Assembly (NCBI RefSeq): GCF_003413745.1
Contig: NZ_QVID01000001.1
Coordinates: 2,170,001 to 2,234,000, forward strand
Reading direction: 5' to 3'
DNA from: Marixanthomonas ophiurae
GTDB taxonomy: Bacteria > Bacteroidota > Bacteroidia > Flavobacteriales > Flavobacteriaceae
Length of the DNA: 64,000 nucleotides
This document shows, piece by piece, positions 1-8,253 of the stretch (the stretch's first letter is position 1; the number at the start of each line of letters is the position of its first letter). Under the pieces are notes generated by a model. It ran no database searches, was not told the DNA's origin, and saw only the letters and a program-made list of their open reading frames with translations. The position numbers and the translations under genes are program-made.

Positions 1-666
1 TCCGGTGTTTTGGTTGTTGTTCTCCAAAGCGGTGTACACATCCGAAATGGTGATCCCGATAGCCCGTAGCTCGTCTGGGTCTACCGCTACTTCGTATTGC
101 TTTTTGTTTCCGCCTACCGCATTTACTTCAATTACGCCGGGAACCATCGCCATCTGTCGGCGTACGATCCAGTCTTGCATAGTACGCAAATCGGTGGCGC
201 TGTATTCATCTTTATAGGCTTCGTCCACATCGAGGGTGTATTGGTATATTTCGCCCAGCCCTGTGGAAATAGGCCCCATAGACGGTTCGCCAAACTCATT
301 GGGGATCTGCTCTTGTACTTCGGTTAGCTTTTCGGCAACCAATTGCCGGGGCAGATAAATGCCCATATCGTCGTCAAACACAATGGTGACGACCGATAAC
401 CCAAAGCGTGAAACCGAGCGTATCTCGGTAACATTGGGTAGGTTGCTCATCGCCACTTCTACGGGATAGGTAACAAACTGTTCAATATCTTCCGTGCCTA
501 AGTTGGGCGATTGGGTGATTACTTGTACCTGATTGTTGGTGATGTCTGGTACCGCATCAATGGGGACTTGCGTCATACTCCAAATACCCGCACCGATGAG
601 CGCGAGGGTCATGAGTCCCACTATAAATTTATTATTGATCGAGAAATCAATGATTTTATTGATCAT
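1..666 (-). CDS. CusA/CzcA-family heavy-metal RND efflux pump, N-terminal part (cut by window edge)
   Basis: This is the inner-membrane proton-antiport component of a tripartite heavy-metal/copper efflux pump. Translating the minus strand from the ATG at 666 gives 222 residues that run off the window start. They contain the family's N-terminal transmembrane helix, then the PIDAVPDITNNQVQV block and the TYPVEVAMSNLPNV segment of the porter domain, with many acidic residues after it. These blocks are typical of CusA/CzcA and differ from the drug-exporting AcrB type. An in-frame stop lies just upstream of the ATG, which fixes the start. The DUF6660 gene upstream commonly accompanies such pumps in Bacteroidota. 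Substrate (Cu/Ag or Co/Zn/Cd) cannot be told from this fragment. Confidence 0.9.
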   Translation of the reverse strand, partial: MINKIIDFSINNKFIVGLMTLALIGAGIWSMTQVPIDAVPDITNNQVQVITQSPNLGTEDIEQFVTYPVEVAMSNLPNVTEIRSVSRFGLSVVTIVFDDDMGIYLPRQLVAEKLTEVQEQIPNEFGEPSMGPISTGLGEIYQYTLDVDEAYKDEYSATDLRTMQDWIVRRQMAMVPGVIEVNAVGGNKKQYEVAVDPDELRAIGITISDVYTALENNNQNTG

Positions 667-835
667 AGGTATGAAATTAATACAACTACGGCTGTTGAAG
701 GCGTTACTAAACGGTCAACAAAGCGTGGTTATGAATAGATATATAGGTTGATAGCCCGTACGGGTGTACGTGCATTATCGAGGAAAGCAATATCTGTTTA
801 TGCTACAACACGGAGTCGTAGGCTGAGATACCTGC

Positions 836-1153
836 TTATGCAGGTATTCTTGGAGGTTGGAGTAGGGTGTGTGGAATGTCTTCTCCTAAACTGTCAAAGT
901 GTAGAAATATATGGTTTGAGATATCCATCGCAATAGGCTCAAAAGCCGCGGTACCGATATCCAGTGTATGAACATGGCAACAATGGCATTGGCAAAAAGG
1001 GGTACAATCGTCACTATCTTGGTGATCGTGGTCGATGTCTTGGGTACTGACCACCTCGGTCTGGGTGTCGTCTTGGGTAGGTGCCGTATCACTACAAGGC
1101 ACTACATTGAGCCCCAAAAAGTAGATAGATAATATGACTGCCAAAACTTTCAC
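836..1153 (-). CDS. DUF6660 family small Cys/His-rich secreted protein
   Basis: A 105-residue protein read from a GTG at 1153, the point where a normal signal peptide begins (VKVLAVILSIYFLGLNVVPC). The mature part has an Asp-rich stretch with HDH and then CTPFCQCHCCHVH, a dense Cys/His cluster suited to metal binding. This layout matches the DUF6660 proteins I know beside CusA-type efflux genes in Flavobacteriaceae, so a periplasmic metal-handling role is inferred from context. A longer reading from 1207 adds 18 residues that do not look like a signal peptide. A perfect TAnnTTTG box (1158-1165) ends only four bases before the GTG, so the transcript may be almost leaderless or start elsewhere. 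Confidence 0.75.
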   Translation of the reverse strand: MKVLAVILSIYFLGLNVVPCSDTAPTQDDTQTEVVSTQDIDHDHQDSDDCTPFCQCHCCHVHTLDIGTAAFEPIAMDISNHIFLHFDSLGEDIPHTLLQPPRIPA

Positions 1154-1258
1154 GTTACAAATATAGGGAAAATGGAGGTGCAATTGGGTTGCAAAATATA
1201 TTATCAATAAAAAGAGAGTGTTATTTTTTTACCTCAGTTCTTTGTTAGTTGTAGTAGA

Positions 1259-2098
1259 TTAAAAGACTTTATTTCCATCAAATTCAATACCTACATTTTT
1301 TAATTCTCTTGAAAGTAATAATTTCCATCCATCACTTGGATCGATTGCTATATAAATCACACCATCGTAATCAGAAGGTTTTTCAATATCTCCTTTCATT
1401 AATGCACAAACTTTATTTCTTCCTAATTTTCCTAAAAAGTAACCTAATTCCAATATAACATTTTGTCGAGCTCTATAGTTTAATGAATCTTTATTTTTAA
1501 GAGAATTACCAAGGTCATCTGGGGTCATCAATATTATTGCAAATTGAACTGATGAGTGCTTTTCAAATTTTTCGATAATTGTTAACCCCTCATTAACCTG
1601 TTCGTGAAGAATAATAGGTTTTAAATTTAGTTTTTCTAAAAACCGAGCAACTTTTTCCTTTAACTCGTTATCATGGCCATGTACAATAAAAATTTCCTTT
1701 TTATTTTTAGAAATATTCTTTTCTTCAACATTTTCTTCTATATCATCTTCAAATTCTCTTTCATCAGTAGAGAGAAGTACACCGATTGCTTCATCAATAG
1801 AATCAATTATTATTGATTTTACATCTACTCCATATGGAGGGTCAAAAAAAACATCAAAGGGGTTTACATTCTGCATTCCAAACCCGCCAACCAATTTTGG
1901 TGGTTCCCAGTCAAAGCGCTTGGCACACCCTGTTTTTATTAAAATATTTTGTACAAATGATTTTTTCCTGTTGATATCAGCTCGCAATTTTTTTGATTTC
2001 TCTGAATCTAAATCAATAAAAAACCATTGTGATATCAGAGTTTGAAAATCCTCTAATTTCTCAATAATTCTTTGCTTTTTCTTTTCAAATTTAGTCAT
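1259..2098 (-). CDS. TIR-like (PF10137, CAP12/Pycsar-type) nucleotide-binding protein
   Basis: A 279-residue protein. Residues 1-110 are a charged, helical N-terminal region I do not recognise; 111-132 are an acidic linker; 136-260 are a TIR-like domain with IFIVHGHD (136-143), ILMTPDDLG (189-197) and NVILELGYFLGKLGR (213-227). The family was first described as predicted nucleotide-binding proteins and includes the TIR effectors of CBASS and Pycsar systems, which destroy NAD+. An NADase role in abortive phage defence is inferred; no cyclase or STING domain lies nearby. It stands alone, with a hairpin-forming repeat directly upstream (2122-2223). Start is the ATG at 2098. Confidence 0.8.
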   Translation of the reverse strand: MTKFEKKKQRIIEKLEDFQTLISQWFFIDLDSEKSKKLRADINRKKSFVQNILIKTGCAKRFDWEPPKLVGGFGMQNVNPFDVFFDPPYGVDVKSIIIDSIDEAIGVLLSTDEREFEDDIEENVEEKNISKNKKEIFIVHGHDNELKEKVARFLEKLNLKPIILHEQVNEGLTIIEKFEKHSSVQFAIILMTPDDLGNSLKNKDSLNYRARQNVILELGYFLGKLGRNKVCALMKGDIEKPSDYDGVIYIAIDPSDGWKLLLSRELKNVGIEFDGNKVF

Positions 2099-2106
2099 CT
2101 ATTACA

Positions 2107-2230
2107 GTTAACGGTCTCGGTTATGAGTAGTTGCGTGGTTTAGCACATAACTTTGCAAGTACACACCTAGCTGAAAATCCTCGAGTATTTACAGAAGTAG
2201 GCGAGAACAAGCAATTACTTATAGTCATTA
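2107..2230. repeat. Hairpin-forming intergenic repeat, cassette-site-like
   Basis: The gap between the TIR gene and the 744-residue gene carries a pair of arms, 2122-2138 and 2207-2223. The right arm's reverse complement matches the left arm at 13 of 17 positions, and a smaller imperfect stem lies between them (2171-2194). From memory, close relatives of this block recur between genes in other Flavobacteriaceae; I could not confirm this here. Its length and folded form recall integron attC sites, but I see no clean core sites. Confidence 0.45.
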
Positions 2231-4465
2231 TTATGTTGTGTTTATTTCGTTTTTAATTTCATTATAGTATTCTGAACAAGCGAATATGTAAACTATAAAA
2301 CAACTAGTGATTATTTTGACAATTTCTAATTCAGTCCAATCATTTGCTGAATGTGTATCATTATTTCTATAGTAGTAAGAAGTTTGTATGTGTTTACCGA
2401 ATCTATATTTTCTCGCGTTTCTAAAATCCTTATATCTTTCTTCTGTTGGGTCAATTCTATCGAGTTTATCAATTACAGCTCCTAATCCCTTTTTTTTTGA
2501 GGTAATATAATTATAATCAGGATTATTTACTAAAAAAAGAATTTTCTTTAATAGAGGGTCTAGACAAGTTAGAAACTGTTTTAAATAGTTTAGCTTATCG
2601 ACTCTATCAGATGCAGAAAGGTAAAATTTGTTTAAGTTACCTAATAACCTTTGGTCAAGTCCATCGAATTCGCTAACACCTGTATTGTATGCAATTAACT
2701 CATTAAACAATTCTATACCTTGCTTCAAATCAAATGGATAACTTGGCGAAGTTTGGTCAGCAAAAGAATCTTTTAAATCACGATAAAACTTTTCTTTAAT
2801 TGACTGCCAGTTAAATTCATCTATTGCTAAATTTTCTGCGTCTTGTTGTTTTAACGAGATTACAATTCTATTTTTATTTTTGGATTTTATAAAATATTCA
2901 GTTTGGTCAAATAATTTATAAAAAGAAACTCTTGTAAAATTCTTATCTAAAGGTCGCAAGGTTTTGATGATTTCAGATGCTAATGCTTGTTTGGACTGTT
3001 TTTGATTTAAATACTCAATAACCTTTAATCTTTGCTCAATTCTATATTCTGGCTCGTGGGCAACCTCACGTTTTTTTCTTTTTGCAAATGCTAGACTAGA
3101 ATATTTTTGTTTCCACTCTGGGAGTATCCATTTTTCAGATTCAACTTTTAGGCAATCTCTTCCTATAATAGAGCGTACTGAACTTTCCTTTAAATTGGGT
3201 CTCTCTTTGATTACCTCTTGATAAATTTCATCGTAACTACTTGGTTTGTCTAATTTGTATAGTGCCTTTTTTATGAGTAGCTCAATTTTGACAGAATTTT
3301 TTCCCCAAATTTTCAGCCCCCAATATCCAGTTTTACCTAGAGCAATAAATCTATTGTCTGAGGCAATTGCCAAACTATGCCTATCATATATTTTCGAAGT
3401 ATTAGAATGAACTAATCTGCGATTTATTTCTGATACAATATTGTCAATATACATAGTATCTCCATTTTCAATTAATATACGGTAAGCTCTATCACTTGCA
3501 CTCGATAAAAACTCAAATTTCACTTGATATAAATTTATATCCCCATTTTGTATCATTTCAATTTCTGGCAGAATCTCGATAGCTTTGACAATATCTTTAT
3601 TGGTAATAATTTTAGCTTTTCTTTTGCAGTTAATAATTACTTGCATCTCATTCAGTGGTGAAATTGATTTTTTTAGTGTTCTTAGAACTAAATCAGCTGT
3701 TTTAAGAAATTTTTTCTTTTCTGATTTATCTATAATCAGGATATCTGCAGTTGTAAAATAAGTTTCCACTTTACCACATATGTGTAATGAAAACAAGTCT
3801 ATAATTAAATTAACTACTTCACCATTTTTATTATTGTAAGAATAATTTTCTATTAAAAATTCAATTAAGGTCTCTCTACTAAGTATTTTTTCTTCAAAAA
3901 CCTCGTTCTTTAATTTTACATAGTTAGAGCATAGTTCATTAATACAATTACATCTTAATTCTTCATCTATTCCTTTTGAGAGAAAAGAGTCAATTTTTTC
4001 TAAGGTTCTTACCTTGAGCTGTCTAATTCGCTCACTCGTTTTTTGATAATAATCAGAAAGTTCCTCTAGAGTATATTTATCAGAACTATTGAGACCATAA
4101 TAATGATTAATAATACCTTTTAGTAAATCATTATTGCCTAAATTTAAGTAGTCACTAACAGTTTCCTTAATTAAATCAATAAATGAGTCTGGATTTAAAT
4201 TCGGGTAATCTAAAGGGATAAAATATTGTTTGGTCTTTGATTCTTGTAATTCAATCAAGTCAATTAAATTGTGCTCAATATAATCTTGATAATTTTTAAG
4301 TTTGGAAACCACTGAGGCACCAATTCCTCTTATTTCAGAAAATTCCAGAATATCGATATTTGAAACTTCTTGTAAGTTAGTAATGCCAAGCAGATCAAAT
4401 TTTTTCAATAGGATTGATGGAATTGTTTCAAAAACATATTGAATCTTTATATTTGATTTATTCAT
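2231..4465 (-). CDS. Large putative DNA-binding protein: helix-hairpin-helix plus sigma-region-4-like HTH
   Basis: A 744-residue protein of no family I can name. Residues 24-58 form a helix-hairpin-helix-like module (GITNLQEVSNIDILEFSEI then RGIGASVVSKLKNY) resembling the C-terminal domain of RNA polymerase alpha. Residues 131-158 (YTLEELSDYYQKTSERIRQL onward) resemble sigma-70 region 4. The middle holds two or more segments that look like winged-helix modules (around ITNKDIVKAIEILPEIE and PSSYDEIYQEVIKERPNLKE), and the C-terminal 200 residues are helical and unassigned. I read it as a transcription or nucleic-acid regulator. It is AT-rich and shares orientation with the TIR gene, 132 bases away, but the two do not overlap, so joint function is only a guess. 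Confidence 0.5.
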   Translation of the reverse strand: MNKSNIKIQYVFETIPSILLKKFDLLGITNLQEVSNIDILEFSEIRGIGASVVSKLKNYQDYIEHNLIDLIELQESKTKQYFIPLDYPNLNPDSFIDLIKETVSDYLNLGNNDLLKGIINHYYGLNSSDKYTLEELSDYYQKTSERIRQLKVRTLEKIDSFLSKGIDEELRCNCINELCSNYVKLKNEVFEEKILSRETLIEFLIENYSYNNKNGEVVNLIIDLFSLHICGKVETYFTTADILIIDKSEKKKFLKTADLVLRTLKKSISPLNEMQVIINCKRKAKIITNKDIVKAIEILPEIEMIQNGDINLYQVKFEFLSSASDRAYRILIENGDTMYIDNIVSEINRRLVHSNTSKIYDRHSLAIASDNRFIALGKTGYWGLKIWGKNSVKIELLIKKALYKLDKPSSYDEIYQEVIKERPNLKESSVRSIIGRDCLKVESEKWILPEWKQKYSSLAFAKRKKREVAHEPEYRIEQRLKVIEYLNQKQSKQALASEIIKTLRPLDKNFTRVSFYKLFDQTEYFIKSKNKNRIVISLKQQDAENLAIDEFNWQSIKEKFYRDLKDSFADQTSPSYPFDLKQGIELFNELIAYNTGVSEFDGLDQRLLGNLNKFYLSASDRVDKLNYLKQFLTCLDPLLKKILFLVNNPDYNYITSKKKGLGAVIDKLDRIDPTEERYKDFRNARKYRFGKHIQTSYYYRNNDTHSANDWTELEIVKIITSCFIVYIFACSEYYNEIKNEINTT

Positions 4466-4574
4466 TTTGTTTGTTTATCCAAATGCAACATAACTTGCGT
4501 ATAAACGCAATTGTGTTTATATTTTTATAACAGGGGAGGTAACTTCCCCAAATATACCCAACTTTTTCAATTCC

Positions 4575-5216
4575 CTATCCATTCACTTCCCCAACATAGC
4601 AACTCGTCGCTGCTGTAGGGTGCTTGGCTTGGTCGGTAAAGGTCGCCCACAACTGTAACGGTTGCTCTGTAAATCCGGCGGGTATCGTAAGGTTTACTGT
4701 GGTGTCTTGGCGTTCGGCACAGGCTTCAAAAAAATAAAAGGTATGTAACGCTGGGGCGTATGCGGCAACGGTCAATAGATCGTTCGGGGCGGCGAGGGCT
4801 TGCTCGCTGTTATCGGTCCACGTAAGCTGGATGCTGTTGTTTACTCCTAGCGTGAGGGTGACTCCCAAGACACCAGGTATCGCGCCTTTGCTGATGAGTA
4901 CTTTAGGGTAGTTCATATAGAACAGTCCGTTTTCTTGGCGGGTAGCGTGTAGTTTGTGGTACGACATCGCATCGTAAAACCGTTGGCTGGGTGCTGTGCT
5001 TTCGCCAAAATACTGTTTTAGAAAAAAGCGGTACTTCGCTAAAAACGAGCTGACCAGTCCAAAATCACTTTGGTTGCTCAATTGTGCTTGGCTACGCGGT
5101 ATGCTAGAAGGTTGCGGTGCCGAGCGTATAATGTTTTTGTTTCGCCAGGTGGCTCCTACCACCGGGCCTACTTTTCCAGAGAAGCCTCCGAGGAGGCCAT
5201 TTTGTATGGTTCCCAT
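4575..5216 (-). CDS. DUF6266 family protein
   Basis: A 213-residue protein starting MGTIQNGLLGGFSGKVGPVV, the hallmark N-terminus of DUF6266 proteins in Bacteroidota, followed by WRNKNIIRS and a beta-rich C-terminal half with a fibronectin-like segment (IQLTWTDNSEQALAAPND). Function is unknown to me. No signal peptide is visible; the glycine-rich N-terminus resembles a short phage-like assembly segment, which is speculation. A paralogue lies at 26973-27614 inside the integrated element, sharing the MGxIxxGxLGGxSGKVGxV start, the overall layout and nearly the same length, but clearly diverged in between. The gene is isolated, with about 0.7 kb of non-coding DNA upstream. Confidence 0.8.
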   Translation of the reverse strand: MGTIQNGLLGGFSGKVGPVVGATWRNKNIIRSAPQPSSIPRSQAQLSNQSDFGLVSSFLAKYRFFLKQYFGESTAPSQRFYDAMSYHKLHATRQENGLFYMNYPKVLISKGAIPGVLGVTLTLGVNNSIQLTWTDNSEQALAAPNDLLTVAAYAPALHTFYFFEACAERQDTTVNLTIPAGFTEQPLQLWATFTDQAKHPTAATSCYVGEVNG

Positions 5217-5911
5217 AAGGTTACGTTAGTTAGATTATAAAAAGGGGAGACAGCAATATAATGTGTAATTATCTAATTTGCAAATTGGTACTGTATTTTT
5301 TGCTATTTGATAAATGTATTTTATATGTTACTTTTTTCCAGCTAATTATTACACAAAGAGGAAGTATTTTAAAAAATTCTGACTTTGGCCTATCGGAAAG
5401 GTATCGTAAAATTTGAAATAAAAGTGCCGTTAAGAATTTTAGGCTGTTCGAGCTAGACGACTAGTTCACGCTTGCAAGTGTAGTAAAGCGAGTTCCTAAA
5501 ATTTAGGCACGGAATGATAAATTTAGATACCGTTTCGTAAGCCTAGATTTTTTTGGTTCGTTTTTTCATCAATGGAAAAAATGAACAGGTATATTATTTA
5601 GACTAAGACCGTAATTTTTCCAATTTTTACACAAAACACAACCACCCTTCCGTTGGGTTTTGTCCCAGTTTTCTTCGAGTGTTCTTCGACTTTTGTTCGA
5701 CATGACCCCCCATTTTACGTATAAAACTCGAAGGAAACTAGGGGAAAAGTCGAAGAAAACTACTTGATGATCCTATTTTTAGTATCGTTTTGTGTGGGGG
5801 GATTAATTTTTTTTATGGGGCGGTTTTTAGAGAAAGCTTACTTATAAAAATGTGATTTTGTGGTTGTGAGATTATTCTTATATTTGACAACCTAACCAAA
5901 TCTTAATTTTA
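5217..5911. other. Non-coding gap with inverted repeats and a promoter
   Basis: No convincing gene in about 700 bases. The stretch holds divergent upstream regions for the DUF6266 gene (left) and the S74-domain gene (right). Between 5668 and 5760 there are related arms: 5668-5678 and 5682-5694 on one side, and 5745-5760 on the other, whose reverse complement matches both in pieces. The promoter of the right-hand gene is listed separately. Confidence 0.5.
5858..5886 (+). promoter_or_regulatory. Bacteroidota-type promoter (TTG / TAnnTTTG) of the S74-domain gene
   Basis: TTG at 5858-5860 and a perfect TAnnTTTG box (TATATTTG, 5879-5886) are separated by 18 bases, within the 17-23 range known for the Flavobacterium primary sigma factor. 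The ATG at 5912 lies 25 bases downstream. Confidence 0.65.
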
Positions 5912-7792
5912 ATGCTCCGAATTTTACCCCCGCTATTTGTAGGTATATTTCTATGTCTATTTTATACTACAAATGCTCAAGTAGGAATCAACACGACAAG
6001 TCCCAATGCTCAATTAGAAGTTCAATCCAGTAATCAGGCAACCCCTGCTAATACAGATGGGATATTGATACCCAAGATAGATGTCTTTCCGGCTACTGAT
6101 CCCACTGCTGCTCAAGATGGGATGATGGTATATCTTACAACGGCAACAGCGACTCAAGCCGCTGGATTTTATTATTGGGATCAAGTTGCAGGAGCATGGT
6201 CGGCTTTAGGTGGCGGCGGAGACGGCTGGAACCTTACCGGAAATGCAGGTACCGATGCTTCGGTTAACTTTTTAGGAACCACCGACAATACTGACCTTAT
6301 CTTTAAACGTAATAATACTTATAGCGGAAAGTTACATAGCACTGAAACTGCTTTTGGAGTTAATGCATTGAACACAACTAGTACCGGAGATAACAATACG
6401 GCTGTGGGTGTTAGTTCATTAACTGCAAATACGGATGGCAATAATAATACTGCCATCGGGTATACAGCACTTTATAATAGTGAGACCAGTAGTAATACCG
6501 CAATAGGAAGTAAAAGTATGTACCATACGGTTAGTGGCTATGAAAATGTAGCAATGGGCTATTATGCATTGTATGAAAATATTAATGGGAGCTTTAATAC
6601 GGCCATAGGAACGGCAGCCCTTAGAAAAAATACAAGCGGTCAATACAATACAGGCGTAGGGTATATGGCTTTACAGGAAAACACAACTGGGAAAGACAAT
6701 ATTGCCATAGGGCAACGGGCGTTACATTCAAGCACAACCGTATCGAATACTATCGCTATAGGTACATACGCTTTAAATAATAATTCATCAGGTTCTAGCA
6801 ATATAGGGGTAGGGTATTATGCCTTGAGAAATAATACCACCGGAAGTTTTAATTCAGCATTCGGCTTTGAAGCCTTACTTACAAATGTTACAGGTGGATA
6901 TAACACATCTTTGGGGTATAAAGCACTGACTAATAATTATGGAGGAGGAAATAATACAGCTATTGGGGTAAATGCGTTAGGAAGTAACAAGCACGGAAAT
7001 TCTAATACGGGCATAGGAAGAAGAGCTTTATCTTCTAATGCTAATGGAGATCACAATGTAGCGATAGGCTACCAAACACTTGAAAAAAATGGTAATAGCT
7101 TTAACACGGCGGTAGGAAATTATGCAGCGGCTGCCAACACGAGTGGTACCAATAATACTGCAGTAGGCTATAAATCCCTTGAGAAAAACAAAGAAGGTGC
7201 CAATAATACAGCACTAGGATATACTGCACTTCAAAATAATAAAGGACATAACAATACTGCGATAGGATATAGTGCATTTAATCCATACACTGCAACAGCT
7301 TTTGATAATTCAACAGCTATAGGAAACGGAGCTACTATTTCAGCATCCAATCAAGTAAAGTTAGGTAATAGTGCTGTTACTGAAATTGGTGGGTATGCAG
7401 ACTGGACTAACTATACGCCACCCCCTTTAACATTAAAAAATATTCAAAAAAATGTACCGGGGATAGCCTTCATAGAAAAGTTAGAACCTATTATATACCA
7501 AGTAAAAAGTACAGATGCTTCCCAAACGAAAACAACCAGTGGCTTTATAGCTCAAGAAGTAGAAAAAGCCGCAAATGAGCTAGGATATAATTTTGGTGGA
7601 ATTGTAGTTCCTACCAATGATTCTGATGTGTATGGGATTCAATATGCACAGTTTGTGATGCCCTTAGTGCAAGCTGTAAAAGACCAACAAGAGATCATTG
7701 AAAAACAAGAAGAAAAAACAACTGCTCTACAAGAAAAAGTAGCAAAATTGACGCAGCGATTAGAAGCCGTGGAAGCGATGATCACCAAATAA
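5912..7792 (+). CDS. Secreted head-repeat fibre protein with C-terminal S74 intramolecular chaperone domain
   Basis: A 626-residue exported protein. Residues 1-22 are a signal peptide ending in TNAQ; an N-terminal globular region with VGINTTSPNAQLEVQ follows, a common start of such Bacteroidota proteins. Residues about 120-490 consist of some fifteen to twenty short repeats of the N-N-TAIGYxAL type, the YadA-head/left-handed beta-roll pattern of trimeric adhesins and phage fibres. The C-terminus (LTLKNIQKNVPGIAFIEKLE, GFIAQEVEKA) is a Peptidase_S74/endosialidase chaperone domain, followed by a coiled coil (about 595-620). In the family this domain drives trimer folding and then cleaves itself off. 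A surface trimeric fibre is inferred. It is monocistronic, with its own promoter and a terminator at 7835. Confidence 0.8.
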   Translation: MLRILPPLFVGIFLCLFYTTNAQVGINTTSPNAQLEVQSSNQATPANTDGILIPKIDVFPATDPTAAQDGMMVYLTTATATQAAGFYYWDQVAGAWSALGGGGDGWNLTGNAGTDASVNFLGTTDNTDLIFKRNNTYSGKLHSTETAFGVNALNTTSTGDNNTAVGVSSLTANTDGNNNTAIGYTALYNSETSSNTAIGSKSMYHTVSGYENVAMGYYALYENINGSFNTAIGTAALRKNTSGQYNTGVGYMALQENTTGKDNIAIGQRALHSSTTVSNTIAIGTYALNNNSSGSSNIGVGYYALRNNTTGSFNSAFGFEALLTNVTGGYNTSLGYKALTNNYGGGNNTAIGVNALGSNKHGNSNTGIGRRALSSNANGDHNVAIGYQTLEKNGNSFNTAVGNYAAAANTSGTNNTAVGYKSLEKNKEGANNTALGYTALQNNKGHNNTAIGYSAFNPYTATAFDNSTAIGNGATISASNQVKLGNSAVTEIGGYADWTNYTPPPLTLKNIQKNVPGIAFIEKLEPIIYQVKSTDASQTKTTSGFIAQEVEKAANELGYNFGGIVVPTNDSDVYGIQYAQFVMPLVQAVKDQQEIIEKQEEKTTALQEKVAKLTQRLEAVEAMITK

Positions 7793-7834
7793 AATTGATA
7801 AAAAAGAAAAGTGACTTACGGTCTAAATTCGAAC

Positions 7835-7868
7835 AAAACCACACTATGTTGTGGTTTTATTTTTTTTA
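7835..7868 (+). terminator. Rho-independent terminator of the fibre gene
   Basis: Perfect 9-bp stem AAAACCACA (7835-7843) / TGTGGTTTT (7850-7858), 6-base loop, followed by a T tract. It lies 43 bases after the stop codon. Confidence 0.8.
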
Positions 7869-8188
7869 GATAGTTAATCATTTTTGTACTATAACAGCAC
7901 CTATATAAAAGACTACAAATATAGGATGCAGAAATGAGGAGCATTAAGAATTACAATAGATGCAATAAAGTAATAATTTAGAGTTTATAGCACCTACCTT
8001 TTTGCTGTATGGAATCCTTTTATTTGCTAAACCACAAATAACTTACCTATTGTTTTTAATATTTATTTTCCTCTATTTTTTGTTTTAAAATGCTTTCTTG
8101 TCTCTTTTATAACAGCGTGTTACAAGCTACTCAGTTGTTCTTTAATTTACTCTAAAATAGGTTTCATGTTAATTTTTTTATAGATAAT

Positions 8189-8219
8189 ATTATTTTTATT
8201 TGTTCTAAATAAGAATAAT
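8189..8219 (+). promoter_or_regulatory. Inverted repeat over the promoter: candidate iron/haem-responsive operator
   Basis: Two 14-base arms (8189-8202 and 8206-8219) match as inverted repeats at 12 of 14 positions around a 3-base centre. The right arm contains TTCTAAATAA, and the left arm covers the TTG element of the promoter. A dyad placed here would let a repressor block transcription. Because the operon is for haem/iron uptake, Fur is the natural candidate, but the assignment is inferred. Confidence 0.55.
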
Positions 8220-8231
8220 TATATAGCTTTG
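8200..8231 (+). promoter_or_regulatory. Promoter of the haem/iron uptake operon
   Basis: TTG at 8200-8202 and a perfect TAnnTTTG box (TAGCTTTG, 8224-8231) with a 21-base spacer. The start codon is at 8254. It overlaps the inverted repeat at 8189-8219. Confidence 0.65.
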
Positions 8232-8253
8232 CGGCAGCTAACAAATCGACCTA

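Larger units (their letters stand above)
7793..8253. other. Intergenic region with terminator, operator-like repeat and promoter
   Basis: No gene seen in 460 AT-rich bases. It contains the terminator of the fibre gene at its left end and the promoter with inverted repeat of the haem/iron operon at its right end, each listed separately. Nothing else stands out in 7870-8185. Confidence 0.5.

Noticed and set aside
6366-7330. Repeats of the fibre gene as a possible CRISPR or tandem DNA repeat array
   Set aside because: The repetition is in the protein (NNTAIGYxAL-type); the DNA is too diverged between units and has no spacer pattern.
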